DNA from: Streptomyces sp. SBT349
GTDB lineage: Bacteria > Actinomycetota > Actinomycetes > Streptomycetales > Streptomycetaceae
DNA length: 42,216 bases
Assembly: GCF_001083795.1 (NCBI RefSeq)
Contig: NZ_LAVK01000021.1
Span: forward strand, 1-42,216
Direction of reading: 5' to 3'
Under the pieces are notes generated by a model. That model had not been told where the DNA came from. It ran no database searches and saw only the letters and a program-made list of their open reading frames with translations. Positions 17,755 through 25,116 of this stretch are shown here, piece by piece (positions within the stretch are counted from its first letter, which is position 1; every line of letters begins with the position of its first letter). A program made the position numbers and the translations under genes.

Positions 17755-17815
17755 GCCGTCCTCGGGGCGGCCGGCGGCCGTACCCGGTCCCCTGATGAGC
17801 AAGCGAGAACACACC

Positions 17816-17865
17816 GGGAAGAGGCCCCGCCCAGCCGCGTGAGCGGTTCGGCGGGGCCTCTTCCC
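17816..17865 (+). terminator. Strong terminator after methyltransferase 2
   Basis: A perfect 16-bp inverted repeat (GGGAAGAGGCCCCGCC / GGCGGGGCCTCTTCCC) with an 18-nt loop, 61 nt after the stop. Confidence 0.85.
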
Positions 17866-17955
17866 GCGTCATCGGACGGAAAACCGCTCAGCCCTCGATC
17901 ATCTGGCTCCGAACCAAGGAACGCTCGCAGGAATTCCGCACGGGAGGAGAGCACG

Positions 17956-19284
17956 TTGAAGGGTCACGTACACTCGCCAACCGAGCACGTGAGCGTCCTG
18001 GACAGACACAGCGGTCCGGTTTTCCAGTTCAGCCGGATGGAGAGGCTGCTCCGAGGGCACTCCGTCCGCAATCTGACGGTGGACGGCGTCGACGCCGTGT
18101 TCGTCAACGACCCCATGCTGGTCCGCTCGATCCTGGTGAAGGACAGCGGGAACTACGGGAAAGGCGAGCTCTTCCAGAAGGGCAGGAACATCAGCAAGGC
18201 GGGGATGCTCGCCGAGGACGAAGTCCTGCACCGGCACTACCGGCGGCTGGCGAACCCGTATCTGCGGGCGTCGAAGATCGGCGATTACCACGCCACCATG
18301 CGCGGCATCGCCCAGGACGCGGTGGCGTCATGGCGCCCCGGGCATGCCGTCGACATCCAGACCGAGATGTGCCGGCTCGCGGGTGCGATCGCCCTGGGCA
18401 CCCTCTTCCCCGGCATGCCGCCCGGGACATCGGCGGACCTCACCGAGCGCCTTGCCGCGCTGAACTGGGAAACGATCAGGCGACCGCTCTACGGCAAGCA
18501 CCTGTCCCGTGCGCGGGGGCAGGGCACGTCCGCGCATCGGCTGGCGCGGGCTCGCGCGGGCGTCCGGGAACTCCTCCTCACCTGCATCGAGGACCACCTG
18601 CGTTCCCCGGATGCCGAGAACGGGTATCTCTCCTCGCTGCTGTCGGATTCCGAGGAGAAGGGCGGCCGGTCCCTGACGGTGGACGAGGTCTGCGACGAGG
18701 CGGTCATGATGCTGACCGCGGGAACGGTCACCACGGCCTCCGTGATGTCGTGGGCCCTGTATGTGCTCTCCGAAGAACCCCTGATCGAGAAGAACCTGAT
18801 CGAGGAACAGGCGAAGGCGGAGGACGGATCCGCCGGGCACGGCAGGGAACGCCGCCCGTCCGGCTACACGTTGCGCTTCCTGATGGAGATCCTGCGGCTC
18901 TATCCGCCCGTGTGGATATCGTGCCGGAAGACCCGTGCGCAGGTCACGCTGGGCGGGCATTCGATTCCCGAGGGCGCGAACGTGGTGTTCAGTTCGTATC
19001 TCCTGCACAGGAATCCCGAGCGCTATCCGGAGCCGCACCGGTTCGATCCCGACCGGTGGCTTTCCACTCGGACCAGCATCGCGGACGGCGCCATGTACAT
19101 TCCCTTCGGCGCGGGGTCGAAGGGGTGCATCGGAGAATCATTCGCCTGGCAGGAGCTCGACATTCTCCTCGGTACGGTGCTGCGGACGTGGCGGCTGAGC
19201 ACCGAGCCCGGCGCCCAGGTCCGCACGGCGCCGGAGACCACGCTCCATCCCCGCCGGCTTCTCATGATCCCCCGGCCGCGGTAA
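17956..19284 (+). CDS. Cytochrome P450 (P450-1)
   Basis: A haem monooxygenase of 442 residues likely oxidising the prenyl or quinone part. Signatures are the C-helix HRHYRRLANPYL, the I-helix oxygen-activating motif LTAGTVTTASV, ExxR in EILRLYPP and the haem loop FGAGSKGCIG with Cys391. The start is read as TTG 17956: it lies 8 nt after GGGAGG, and its paralogue P450-2 has an aligned TTG start with the same spacing. The frame is open upstream but without a better start. It is followed by an IS element that separates it from a terminator hairpin. Redox partners are not in the window. Confidence 0.9.
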   Translation: MKGHVHSPTEHVSVLDRHSGPVFQFSRMERLLRGHSVRNLTVDGVDAVFVNDPMLVRSILVKDSGNYGKGELFQKGRNISKAGMLAEDEVLHRHYRRLANPYLRASKIGDYHATMRGIAQDAVASWRPGHAVDIQTEMCRLAGAIALGTLFPGMPPGTSADLTERLAALNWETIRRPLYGKHLSRARGQGTSAHRLARARAGVRELLLTCIEDHLRSPDAENGYLSSLLSDSEEKGGRSLTVDEVCDEAVMMLTAGTVTTASVMSWALYVLSEEPLIEKNLIEEQAKAEDGSAGHGRERRPSGYTLRFLMEILRLYPPVWISCRKTRAQVTLGGHSIPEGANVVFSSYLLHRNPERYPEPHRFDPDRWLSTRTSIADGAMYIPFGAGSKGCIGESFAWQELDILLGTVLRTWRLSTEPGAQVRTAPETTLHPRRLLMIPRPR

Positions 19285-19421
19285 CGCCCCCGGGCCCGGG
19301 AGCGGAGGGACGGCGGAGCCGGGGGAGACCCCGGCGTCCCCACCCGCCGCGTCGGGTGGCCCCGGTGGCGCGGACGGCGCGCGGCGCGCCCGCCCGCCCG
19401 CTCGCTCGCCCTCAGTCCTTA

Positions 19422-20271
19422 GATGCCGTCTCATTTGGATTGTTCGATAGCCTGGGGTTGTGGGGATCGTGGAGCGTCTGGTGCCGGACGAGTTGTGGGA
19501 GTTGTTCGAACGGGTGGTGCCTGCGGTGCCGTCCCGGCCTCAGGGTGGTGGTCGGCGGCGGTACGGGGACCGGGAGGTGTTGGCGGCCATCGTGTTCGTG
19601 GCCACGTCGGGCTGCACGTGGCGGCAGCTGCCACCCACGTTCGGGCCGTCTGGGCCGACGGCCCACCGCCGGTTCACCGAGTGGACCCGCGCCCGGGTGT
19701 GGGCCAAGCTCCACCGCCTGGTCCTGGACGACCTTGGCGCGCGGGGCGAGTTGGACTGGTCGAGGTGCGCGATCGACTCGGTGAACATGCGGGCCCTGAA
19801 AGGGGGGAGCTGACGGGTCCGAATCCTGTCGACCGGGGCAAGAACGGCTCGAAGATCCACTTGATCACCGAGCGGACCGGTCTGCCCCTGTCCATCGGCA
19901 TCTCGGGGGCGAACCTCCACGACAGCCAGGCCCTGGAGCCGCTCGTGCGCGGCATCCCGCCGATCCGCTCCCGCCGGGGCCGGCGCCGCCGACGCCCCGC
20001 AAAGCTCCACGCCGACAAGGGCTACGACTACGACCACCTGCGGCGATGGCTCCGCAGTCGCGGCATCACCCACCGCATCGCCCGCAAGGGCATCGAATCC
20101 TCCACCCGACTGGGCCGACACCGCTGGACCATCGAACGCACCATGTCCTGGCTCGCCGGATGCCGCCGACTCCACCGCCGCTACGAACGCAAAGCTGAGC
20201 ACTTCCTCGCCTTCACCGCAATAGCGTGCACCCTCATCTGCTACCGCAGACTCACCAAATGAGACAACGTC
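19422..20271 (+). mobile_element. IS5-family (IS427-like) insertion sequence, 850 bp
   Basis: The ends are imperfect inverted repeats that share GTCTCATTTGG as the inner part (left 19422-19438, right 20255-20271). A 3-bp target duplication TTA flanks it at 19419-19421 and 20272-20274. It carries one two-frame transposase. It sits between P450-1 and a terminator hairpin that follows immediately on the right, upstream of promoter copy 3. The intact ends and target duplication suggest fairly recent insertion. Confidence 0.9.
19460..20262 (+). CDS. IS5-family transposase, OrfA/OrfB joined by -1 frameshift
   Basis: OrfA (GTG 19460 to TGA 19813, 117 residues) has the N-terminal DUF4096-like domain (LVPDELWELFERVVP, GGRRRYGDREVLAAIVF, GCTWRQLPP) and the first catalytic Asp (AIDSVNMRALKGG). 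The rest, GPNPVDRGKNGSKIHLITE to RLTK, lies in the -1 frame and carries the second Asp (LHADKGYDYDHL) and the Glu (IERTMSWLAGCRRL). A slippery run AAAGGGGGG at 19799-19807 lies at the join, as is usual for programmed frameshifting in this group, so it is probably functional and not a pseudogene. Confidence 0.88.
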
Positions 20272-20275
20272 TTAG

Positions 20276-20305
20276 CCGCCCCGCCTCGCCGGCGGGGCGG
20301 TTTCC
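20276..20305 (+). terminator. Terminator hairpin just right of the IS
   Basis: A perfect 10-bp stem (CCGCCCCGCC / GGCGGGGCGG) with a 5-nt loop and a TTTCC tail. It begins two bases after the IS target duplication. It probably terminated P450-1 before the IS inserted. Confidence 0.75.
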
Positions 20306-20359
20306 TCATGCCCGGGTACGCCCGCTCGGTGTGAGGAGATGCCCACGGCGGTCGGGGTC

Positions 20360-20420
20360 TTGACGATCGAGCAGCGAAGAACCTATACATATAATCGCAA
20401 CCCCGGAGTCCGCCCTCTTG
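20360..20420 (+). promoter_or_regulatory. Conserved cluster promoter module, copy 3 (prenyltransferase 2)
   Basis: TTGACG at 20360-20365, an 18-nt spacer ending GCGAAGAACC, then TATACATATAAT at 20384-20395. The conserved tail CCCCGGAGTCCGCCCTC leads to a TTG at 20418. GGGGTC precedes the -35 box, as in copy 4, so copies 3 and 4 form a closer pair. Confidence 0.8.
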
Positions 20421-20725
20421 GCGCTGATTCCAGGTCAGACGCCCTTCGTACCGTCCGTACTCCGGCCGCCACGGTCCCCTGTGCCGGTGCCTGGTGACGG
20501 GCCGTGGACAATGCCGCGGCCGGGCCGATCGCCGCCACGCGCCACCGAGGAAGACAGCCACGCGAACCGGGGCTTTCCCGCGCCCTGTGCCATGGTGTGT
20601 GGCACCTGAGACGCTTCGCCCCGTCGAACCGGGCACGGGGCCCGGCCTCTGATCAGGTTGCCGAACCGCGGGAGTCGGCGGCGTCGGATTGTTTGCAAGC
20701 ACTGAAGTCGGCACTTGGAGGATAA
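20396..20725 (+). other. 5' leader of prenyltransferase 2
   Basis: About 330 nt. A possible leader ORF (TTG 20418 to 20609; reads L-A-L-I-P-G-Q-T-P) has GGAG 9 nt upstream. A second open frame (20504-20725) ends with the TAA that directly abuts the prenyltransferase ATG (TAAATG), also true in the prenyltransferase 3 leader. Neither peptide resembles a known family. The leader ends in CTTGGAGGATAA. Confidence 0.4.
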
Positions 20726-21640
20726 ATGCCAGAATTCGCCGTGGCGGAAGATGTGTATTCGGCCATCGAGGAAGCGGCCCAACTGGTGGGCGCGACCTGC
20801 TCACGTGAGAAGGTCTGGCCGATCCTCACCGCGCACGGGAAGGCGCTCTCAGAGGCCGGAATAGTGTTCAACGTGACGACCGGTGGACGCCACGTGGGAG
20901 ATCTCGACTATTCCATCACCATGCCTCCGGCGGTGGGCGATCCCTATGCCCTTGCGCTGTCGAACGGCCTTGTCACGGAGACGGATCACCCTGCCAGTGC
21001 GCTGATCCCCGACATCCAGAAGCGCATCTCCATCAGCGACTACCTTGTCGACTACGGAATCGGCGGCAGCCTGAACAAGATCTACCCCCACTATCCCCAG
21101 GACATGCGGACGGTGTCGAATACCGCCGACATCCCGTCCATGCCCCCCGCCCTGGGGGAGAACGCCGCTTTCTTCGCCCGCCACGGTCTGGACGACGTGG
21201 TGATGGTCGGGGTCGACTACCAGCACAAAACGGCGAATGTGTACTTCCAGCTCTCCGCCGAGAAGCGCCTTGAGTCGAAGGTCATCCTGTCGATGCTCCG
21301 CGAGATCGGGGCACCGGAGCCGGACGAGCGGTTGCTGTCCTTCGCCCAGGGGGCGTTCAGGGTCTATGTCACCCTCGACTGGGATTCCCCGAAGATCCAC
21401 CGGATCTCCTTCGCCCGCCCGCCGGGCCGCGGCTTGATGAGTTCGGACGTGGCGACGCTTCCCACCCGTATCGAACCGGAGATCGTGCAGTTCCTGAAGA
21501 GCGCTCCGCACACGTACGCCGGTGAGCGTATACAGATTGTGGCCATCAAGTGGTCGCCGGACGGAGAAAGCCTCAGCTTCGGGTCGTGCTATCAGCTTTC
21601 ACCTCTCCAGCGGAAGATACTGGCGCCCAACGAGGAATAG
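20726..21640 (+). CDS. ABBA aromatic prenyltransferase 2
   Basis: A 304-residue soluble PT-barrel enzyme, paralogous to prenyltransferases 1 and 3. Family landmarks are VYSAIEEAAQLVGATCSREKVW, the Mg-site Asp61 in GDLDYSIT (Asp62 of NphB), DIPSMPPALGENAAFFARHG, VDYQHKTANVYF and LDWDSPKIHRISFA. It likely transfers DMAPP, GPP or a longer unit to the naphthoquinone. Retention of the Asp suggests Mg dependence, unlike prenyltransferase 1. It stands alone behind promoter copy 3, is followed by a strong terminator, and then by VHPO1. The same order occurs inverted at 34-37 kb. Confidence 0.92.
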   Translation: MPEFAVAEDVYSAIEEAAQLVGATCSREKVWPILTAHGKALSEAGIVFNVTTGGRHVGDLDYSITMPPAVGDPYALALSNGLVTETDHPASALIPDIQKRISISDYLVDYGIGGSLNKIYPHYPQDMRTVSNTADIPSMPPALGENAAFFARHGLDDVVMVGVDYQHKTANVYFQLSAEKRLESKVILSMLREIGAPEPDERLLSFAQGAFRVYVTLDWDSPKIHRISFARPPGRGLMSSDVATLPTRIEPEIVQFLKSAPHTYAGERIQIVAIKWSPDGESLSFGSCYQLSPLQRKILAPNEE

Positions 21641-21670
21641 ATATCCGTTCTCGGCGAACAACCGGCTACA

Positions 21671-21708
21671 ACCTGGGGCGAGGTCCGTTCACGGACCTCG
21701 CCCCAGGT
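21671..21708 (+). terminator. Strong terminator after prenyltransferase 2
   Basis: A near-perfect inverted repeat of up to 18 bp (arms 21671-21688 and 21691-21708; core CCTGGGGCGAGGTCCG). The VHPO1 ribosome site follows only about 25 nt later, so it may act as an attenuator or mRNA-stability element rather than a full stop. Confidence 0.75.
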
Positions 21709-21746
21709 GCGTAGAGCCCCCTTTTACAAAGAAGAGGAAACAACCC

Positions 21747-23333
21747 ATGACGACGACGTCCGGACGTTCTCCCGTATCAGGCTTGTCACCGCGGCGCAGG
21801 TCGGTGCTGCTCGGTGGGATCGGTGGTGCCTCGACCGCGGCGCTGGCCACCCTGGGTCACAGTGGAACGGCCGCGGCCAGCCAGTCGACCGGATCGGCGG
21901 CGGAGCCGGCAGCCCAGCCGGCCCAGATCGAATTCGACTTCGACAACGACAACTTCATGCGGGACCTGCTCTCCAACCCCGACGGTGCCTCGCCGGTGCT
22001 TGAGGCCATCGCCCCGATGGACGTGACCATATTCATCCGGATCACCAATCTGATGCAGGTCGCGTGGTTCGACGCGCTGGCGCCCTACCACCCCACCGCG
22101 GTCGGCGTGTACTCCCGGCTCGGCCGGCGGCCGTCCAGCGAGTCGGCGACCAACCGGAACATGAACATCGCCGGCCTGCACGCCTCGAACCAGGTGCTGA
22201 AGAGCGCGTTCCTGGAGCGGCTGCCGGTGCTCCGGGACCTGATGGCCGCGATCGGGCTGAACCCCGACGACGAGTCGGAGGACCCGACCACCGCGGTCGG
22301 CATCGGCAACCTGGCCGGCAAGGCCGTCATCGCGGCCCGCGAGCGGGACGGCATGAACCAGATCGGCGACGAGGGCCGCAAGTACAACTTCCAGCCCTAC
22401 CGGGACTACACCGGCTACCGGCCGGTGAACACCGCCTTCGACCTGGTCAACCCCTCGCGCTGGCAGCCGCAGCTGGGCCCCCACAACCGCCGCCTGGGCC
22501 CGGGGCTCGGCGACAAGGGCATCTTCATCGTCCAGCACTTCATCACCCCGCAGTTGCGGCTGACCAAGCCCTACACCTTCGATGACCCGAGCGACTTCAG
22601 GCTCGCCGCTCCCCGGCACAGCGACCACACCCGGGAGAGGGACTACAAGCGCTCGGTGGACGAGATCCTGGAGGTCTCGGCCAACCTCACCGACGAGCAG
22701 AAGGTGATGGCCGAGTTCTACGACAACAAGATGCTGGGCATCGGGCTCTCGGTGCTCGCCGCGGCCCAGGCCCACGACCTCGACATCCACGGCTGGGCCC
22801 ACCTGCTCCTGACGAACTCGGTGGCGCTCTTCGACACGCTCCTCGCCGCCTGGCACCACAAGAACCATTACGACGCCGTGCGGCCGATCAGCGCGGTCCG
22901 GCACGTGTACGGCGACCGCCGGGTGACCGCCTGGGGCGGACCGGGCAAGGGCACGGTCAGGGACATCCCCGCCAACGAGTGGACCAGCTACCTGGCCGTG
23001 GGGGACCACTCCGAGTACCCCTCCGGCTCCACGACGCTCTGCTCCGCCGAGGCGCAGGCGTCGCGGCGCTTCTTCGACGACGACGTCCTGGCCTGGACCC
23101 AGAGCTTCCCCGCCGGTTCGACGCTCGTGGAGCCGGGGGTCAGCCCCGCCAGGGACCTCGAACTGCACTGGGAGACCTGGACCGACCACGTGGAGGACTG
23201 CGCCACCAGCCGGGTGTGGGGCGGGGTGCACTTCTCCAAGACGGTCGAGAGGTCCGTCGTCTTCGGCGAGCAGTTCGGCGACCTGGCCTACGAGTTCGCC
23301 CAGCGGCACATCAACGGCGACGTCGAGGACTGA
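21747..23333 (+). CDS. Vanadium-dependent haloperoxidase family protein 1
   Basis: A 528-residue protein of the bacterial vanadium chloroperoxidase group (NapH1/Mcl24 type), which oxidises halide with H2O2 to halogenate and cyclise meroterpenoids. Vanadate-site residues are all present: Lys372 and Arg379 (KNHYDAVRP), Ser426-Gly427 (YPSGS), Arg489 and the axial His495 (SRVWGGVHF). The acid-base His of fungal enzymes (PSGH) is Ser428 here. The N-terminus is a twin-arginine signal (SPRRRSVLLGGIGG, ending near TAAA). The ribosome site AGAGGAAA precedes the ATG. It is the first of five tandem copies. Halogenase activity or halide-free oxidation cannot be told apart from sequence. Confidence 0.92.
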   Translation: MTTTSGRSPVSGLSPRRRSVLLGGIGGASTAALATLGHSGTAAASQSTGSAAEPAAQPAQIEFDFDNDNFMRDLLSNPDGASPVLEAIAPMDVTIFIRITNLMQVAWFDALAPYHPTAVGVYSRLGRRPSSESATNRNMNIAGLHASNQVLKSAFLERLPVLRDLMAAIGLNPDDESEDPTTAVGIGNLAGKAVIAARERDGMNQIGDEGRKYNFQPYRDYTGYRPVNTAFDLVNPSRWQPQLGPHNRRLGPGLGDKGIFIVQHFITPQLRLTKPYTFDDPSDFRLAAPRHSDHTRERDYKRSVDEILEVSANLTDEQKVMAEFYDNKMLGIGLSVLAAAQAHDLDIHGWAHLLLTNSVALFDTLLAAWHHKNHYDAVRPISAVRHVYGDRRVTAWGGPGKGTVRDIPANEWTSYLAVGDHSEYPSGSTTLCSAEAQASRRFFDDDVLAWTQSFPAGSTLVEPGVSPARDLELHWETWTDHVEDCATSRVWGGVHFSKTVERSVVFGEQFGDLAYEFAQRHINGDVED

Positions 23334-23345
23334 CCCACCCACCGC

Positions 23346-23377
23346 GGCGGCGGGCACCGGACGACGGGCCCGCCGCC
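23346..23377 (+). repeat. VHPO 3' hairpin, copy 1
   Basis: GGCGGCGGGC / GCCCGCCGCC inverted repeat with a 12-nt loop, starting 12 nt after the VHPO1 stop. The same arms follow every VHPO gene in the window. Confidence 0.8.
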
Positions 23378-23418
23378 CTCCGTGTACGGCACCCCTTTTA
23401 AAGAAAAGGAAGCAACCC

Positions 23419-24990
23419 ATGACGACGACGTCCGGACGTTCTCCCGAATCAGGCTTCTCGCCGCAGCGCAGGTCGTTGCTGCTCGGCGGGATCGGTGGTG
23501 CCTCGACCGCGGCGCTGGCCCTGGGAGGCGGCGGAACGGCCGCGGCCAGTCAGTCCACCGGCTCGACGGCCCAGTCGGCCGCCCAGCCCCCCGAATTCGA
23601 CTGGGACAACGGCAACTTCCTCTCGGACTTCAGGGACGTCGACGCCATGGGGGCGGGGGACATCGCCCCCATGGACGTGACTCCCCTGATCCGGATCAAC
23701 GACTTGATGACGCACTCGTGGTTCGACGCGGTGGCGCCCTACCACCCGACCGCGGTCGGCATCTACACCCGGATCGAGCGCCGTCCCGCCAGCGAGGGGG
23801 AGACCAACCGGAACAGGAACATCGCCGTCATCTACGCCACGTACCGCGTGGTGCAGGGCGTGTTCGAGGAGCGCGAGCCACTCCTCCGGGAGGTGCTGGT
23901 CTCCCTCGGCCTGGACCCCGACGACGAGTCGGAGGACCCGACCACCGCGATCGGCATCGGCAACATGGCCGGGAAGGGCGTCATCAACGCCCGCCTCGGG
24001 GACGGCATCAACCAGCTCGGCGACGAGGGCCCCAAGTACAACGGCCGTCCCTACGAGGACTACACCGGCTACCGGCCGGTGAACACCGCCTTCGAGGTGG
24101 TCAACCCCTCGCGCTGGCAGCCGCAGTTGGGCCCCCACAACCGCCGTCAGGGCGTGGGGCAGGGCGACAAGGGTGCCTTCGCCGTCCAGCACTTCGTCAC
24201 CCCGCAGCTGCGGCTGACCGAGTCGCACACCTTCGATGACCCGAGCGAGTTCGAGCTTCCCCCGCCCCGGTTCACCGACCACACTCGGGAGAGGGACTAC
24301 AAGCGCTCGGTGGACGAGATCCTGGAGGTCTCGGCCAACCTCACCGACGAGCAGAAGGTGATCGCGGAGCTCTTCGACAACAAGGTGGTGGGCATCCGCC
24401 TGCCGATCTTCGCCGCGGGTGACGCCCACCCGGGACTGGACATGGACGGCTGGGTCCAGGTCTTCCTGATGCACACGGTGGCGATGTACGACTCGCTGAT
24501 CGCCGTCTGGCACAACAAGGTCCTGCACGACGCCGTGCGTCCCTGGACCGCGGTCCAGCACGTGTACGGCGACAGGCCGGTGCGGTCCTGGGGCGGCGTG
24601 GGCATGGGGACGGTCAACGACATGCCCGCCGACGAGTGGGCCAGCTACCTGAAGGTCGGGGACCACGCCGAGTACCCCTCCGGCTCCACGACGATCGCCT
24701 CCGCCGAGGCGCAGGCGACGCGGCGCTTCTTCGGTGACGACAAGCTGGACTGGTCCTACGCCGTCGAGGCCGGCGGGGCCGTGGTGGAGCCGGGCGTCAC
24801 GCCGGCCCGCGACATCGAGCTGCGCTGGGAGACCTGGACCGAGTTCGTCGAGGACTTCGGCTACAGCCGGGTGTGGGGCGGGGTGCACTTCTCGAAGACG
24901 GTCGAGAGGTCCATGGAATTCGGCAAGCAGTTCGGCGACATGGCCTACGACTACGTGACGCGGTACGTCAACGGCGACGTCGAGGACTGA
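23419..24990 (+). CDS. Vanadium-dependent haloperoxidase family protein 2
   Basis: A 523-residue paralogue with a complete vanadate pocket: Lys367 and Arg374 (KVLHDAVRPW), Ser421-Gly422-Ser423 (YPSGS), Arg484 and His490 (SRVWGGVHF). It has a Tat-type leader SPQRRSLLLGGIGG. It differs from copy 1 before the vanadate site (PWTAVQHVYGDRPVRSWGG) and in an EAGGAVVEPG loop, so the substrate may differ. The ribosome site AAAAGGAAG follows the copy 1 hairpin with only about 40 nt between hairpin and ATG, leaving little space for a separate promoter. It probably performs one of several halogenation, cyclisation or rearrangement steps. Confidence 0.92.
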   Translation: MTTTSGRSPESGFSPQRRSLLLGGIGGASTAALALGGGGTAAASQSTGSTAQSAAQPPEFDWDNGNFLSDFRDVDAMGAGDIAPMDVTPLIRINDLMTHSWFDAVAPYHPTAVGIYTRIERRPASEGETNRNRNIAVIYATYRVVQGVFEEREPLLREVLVSLGLDPDDESEDPTTAIGIGNMAGKGVINARLGDGINQLGDEGPKYNGRPYEDYTGYRPVNTAFEVVNPSRWQPQLGPHNRRQGVGQGDKGAFAVQHFVTPQLRLTESHTFDDPSEFELPPPRFTDHTRERDYKRSVDEILEVSANLTDEQKVIAELFDNKVVGIRLPIFAAGDAHPGLDMDGWVQVFLMHTVAMYDSLIAVWHNKVLHDAVRPWTAVQHVYGDRPVRSWGGVGMGTVNDMPADEWASYLKVGDHAEYPSGSTTIASAEAQATRRFFGDDKLDWSYAVEAGGAVVEPGVTPARDIELRWETWTEFVEDFGYSRVWGGVHFSKTVERSMEFGKQFGDMAYDYVTRYVNGDVED

Positions 24991-25000
24991 TCCCCGACGC

Positions 25001-25033
25001 GGCGGCGGGCCTGAGGAACGACGGCCCGCCGCC
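25001..25033 (+). repeat. VHPO 3' hairpin, copy 2
   Basis: An 11-bp stem GGCGGCGGGCC / GGCCCGCCGCC, 10 nt after the VHPO2 stop. Confidence 0.8.
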
Positions 25034-25116
25034 GCCCGTTGCCCTGTCCTCCACCGCAACCCGGTCGGCGCGGGAGGACACCACAGCTTCCCTCTCAGAG
25101 ACAAGGACACACCCCC

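Noticed and set aside
19423..20262. Transposase as a frameshifted pseudogene
   Set aside because: The break falls at a slippery AAAGGGGGG run with -1 geometry, the usual programmed frameshift of IS427-type elements, and all DDE residues are present.
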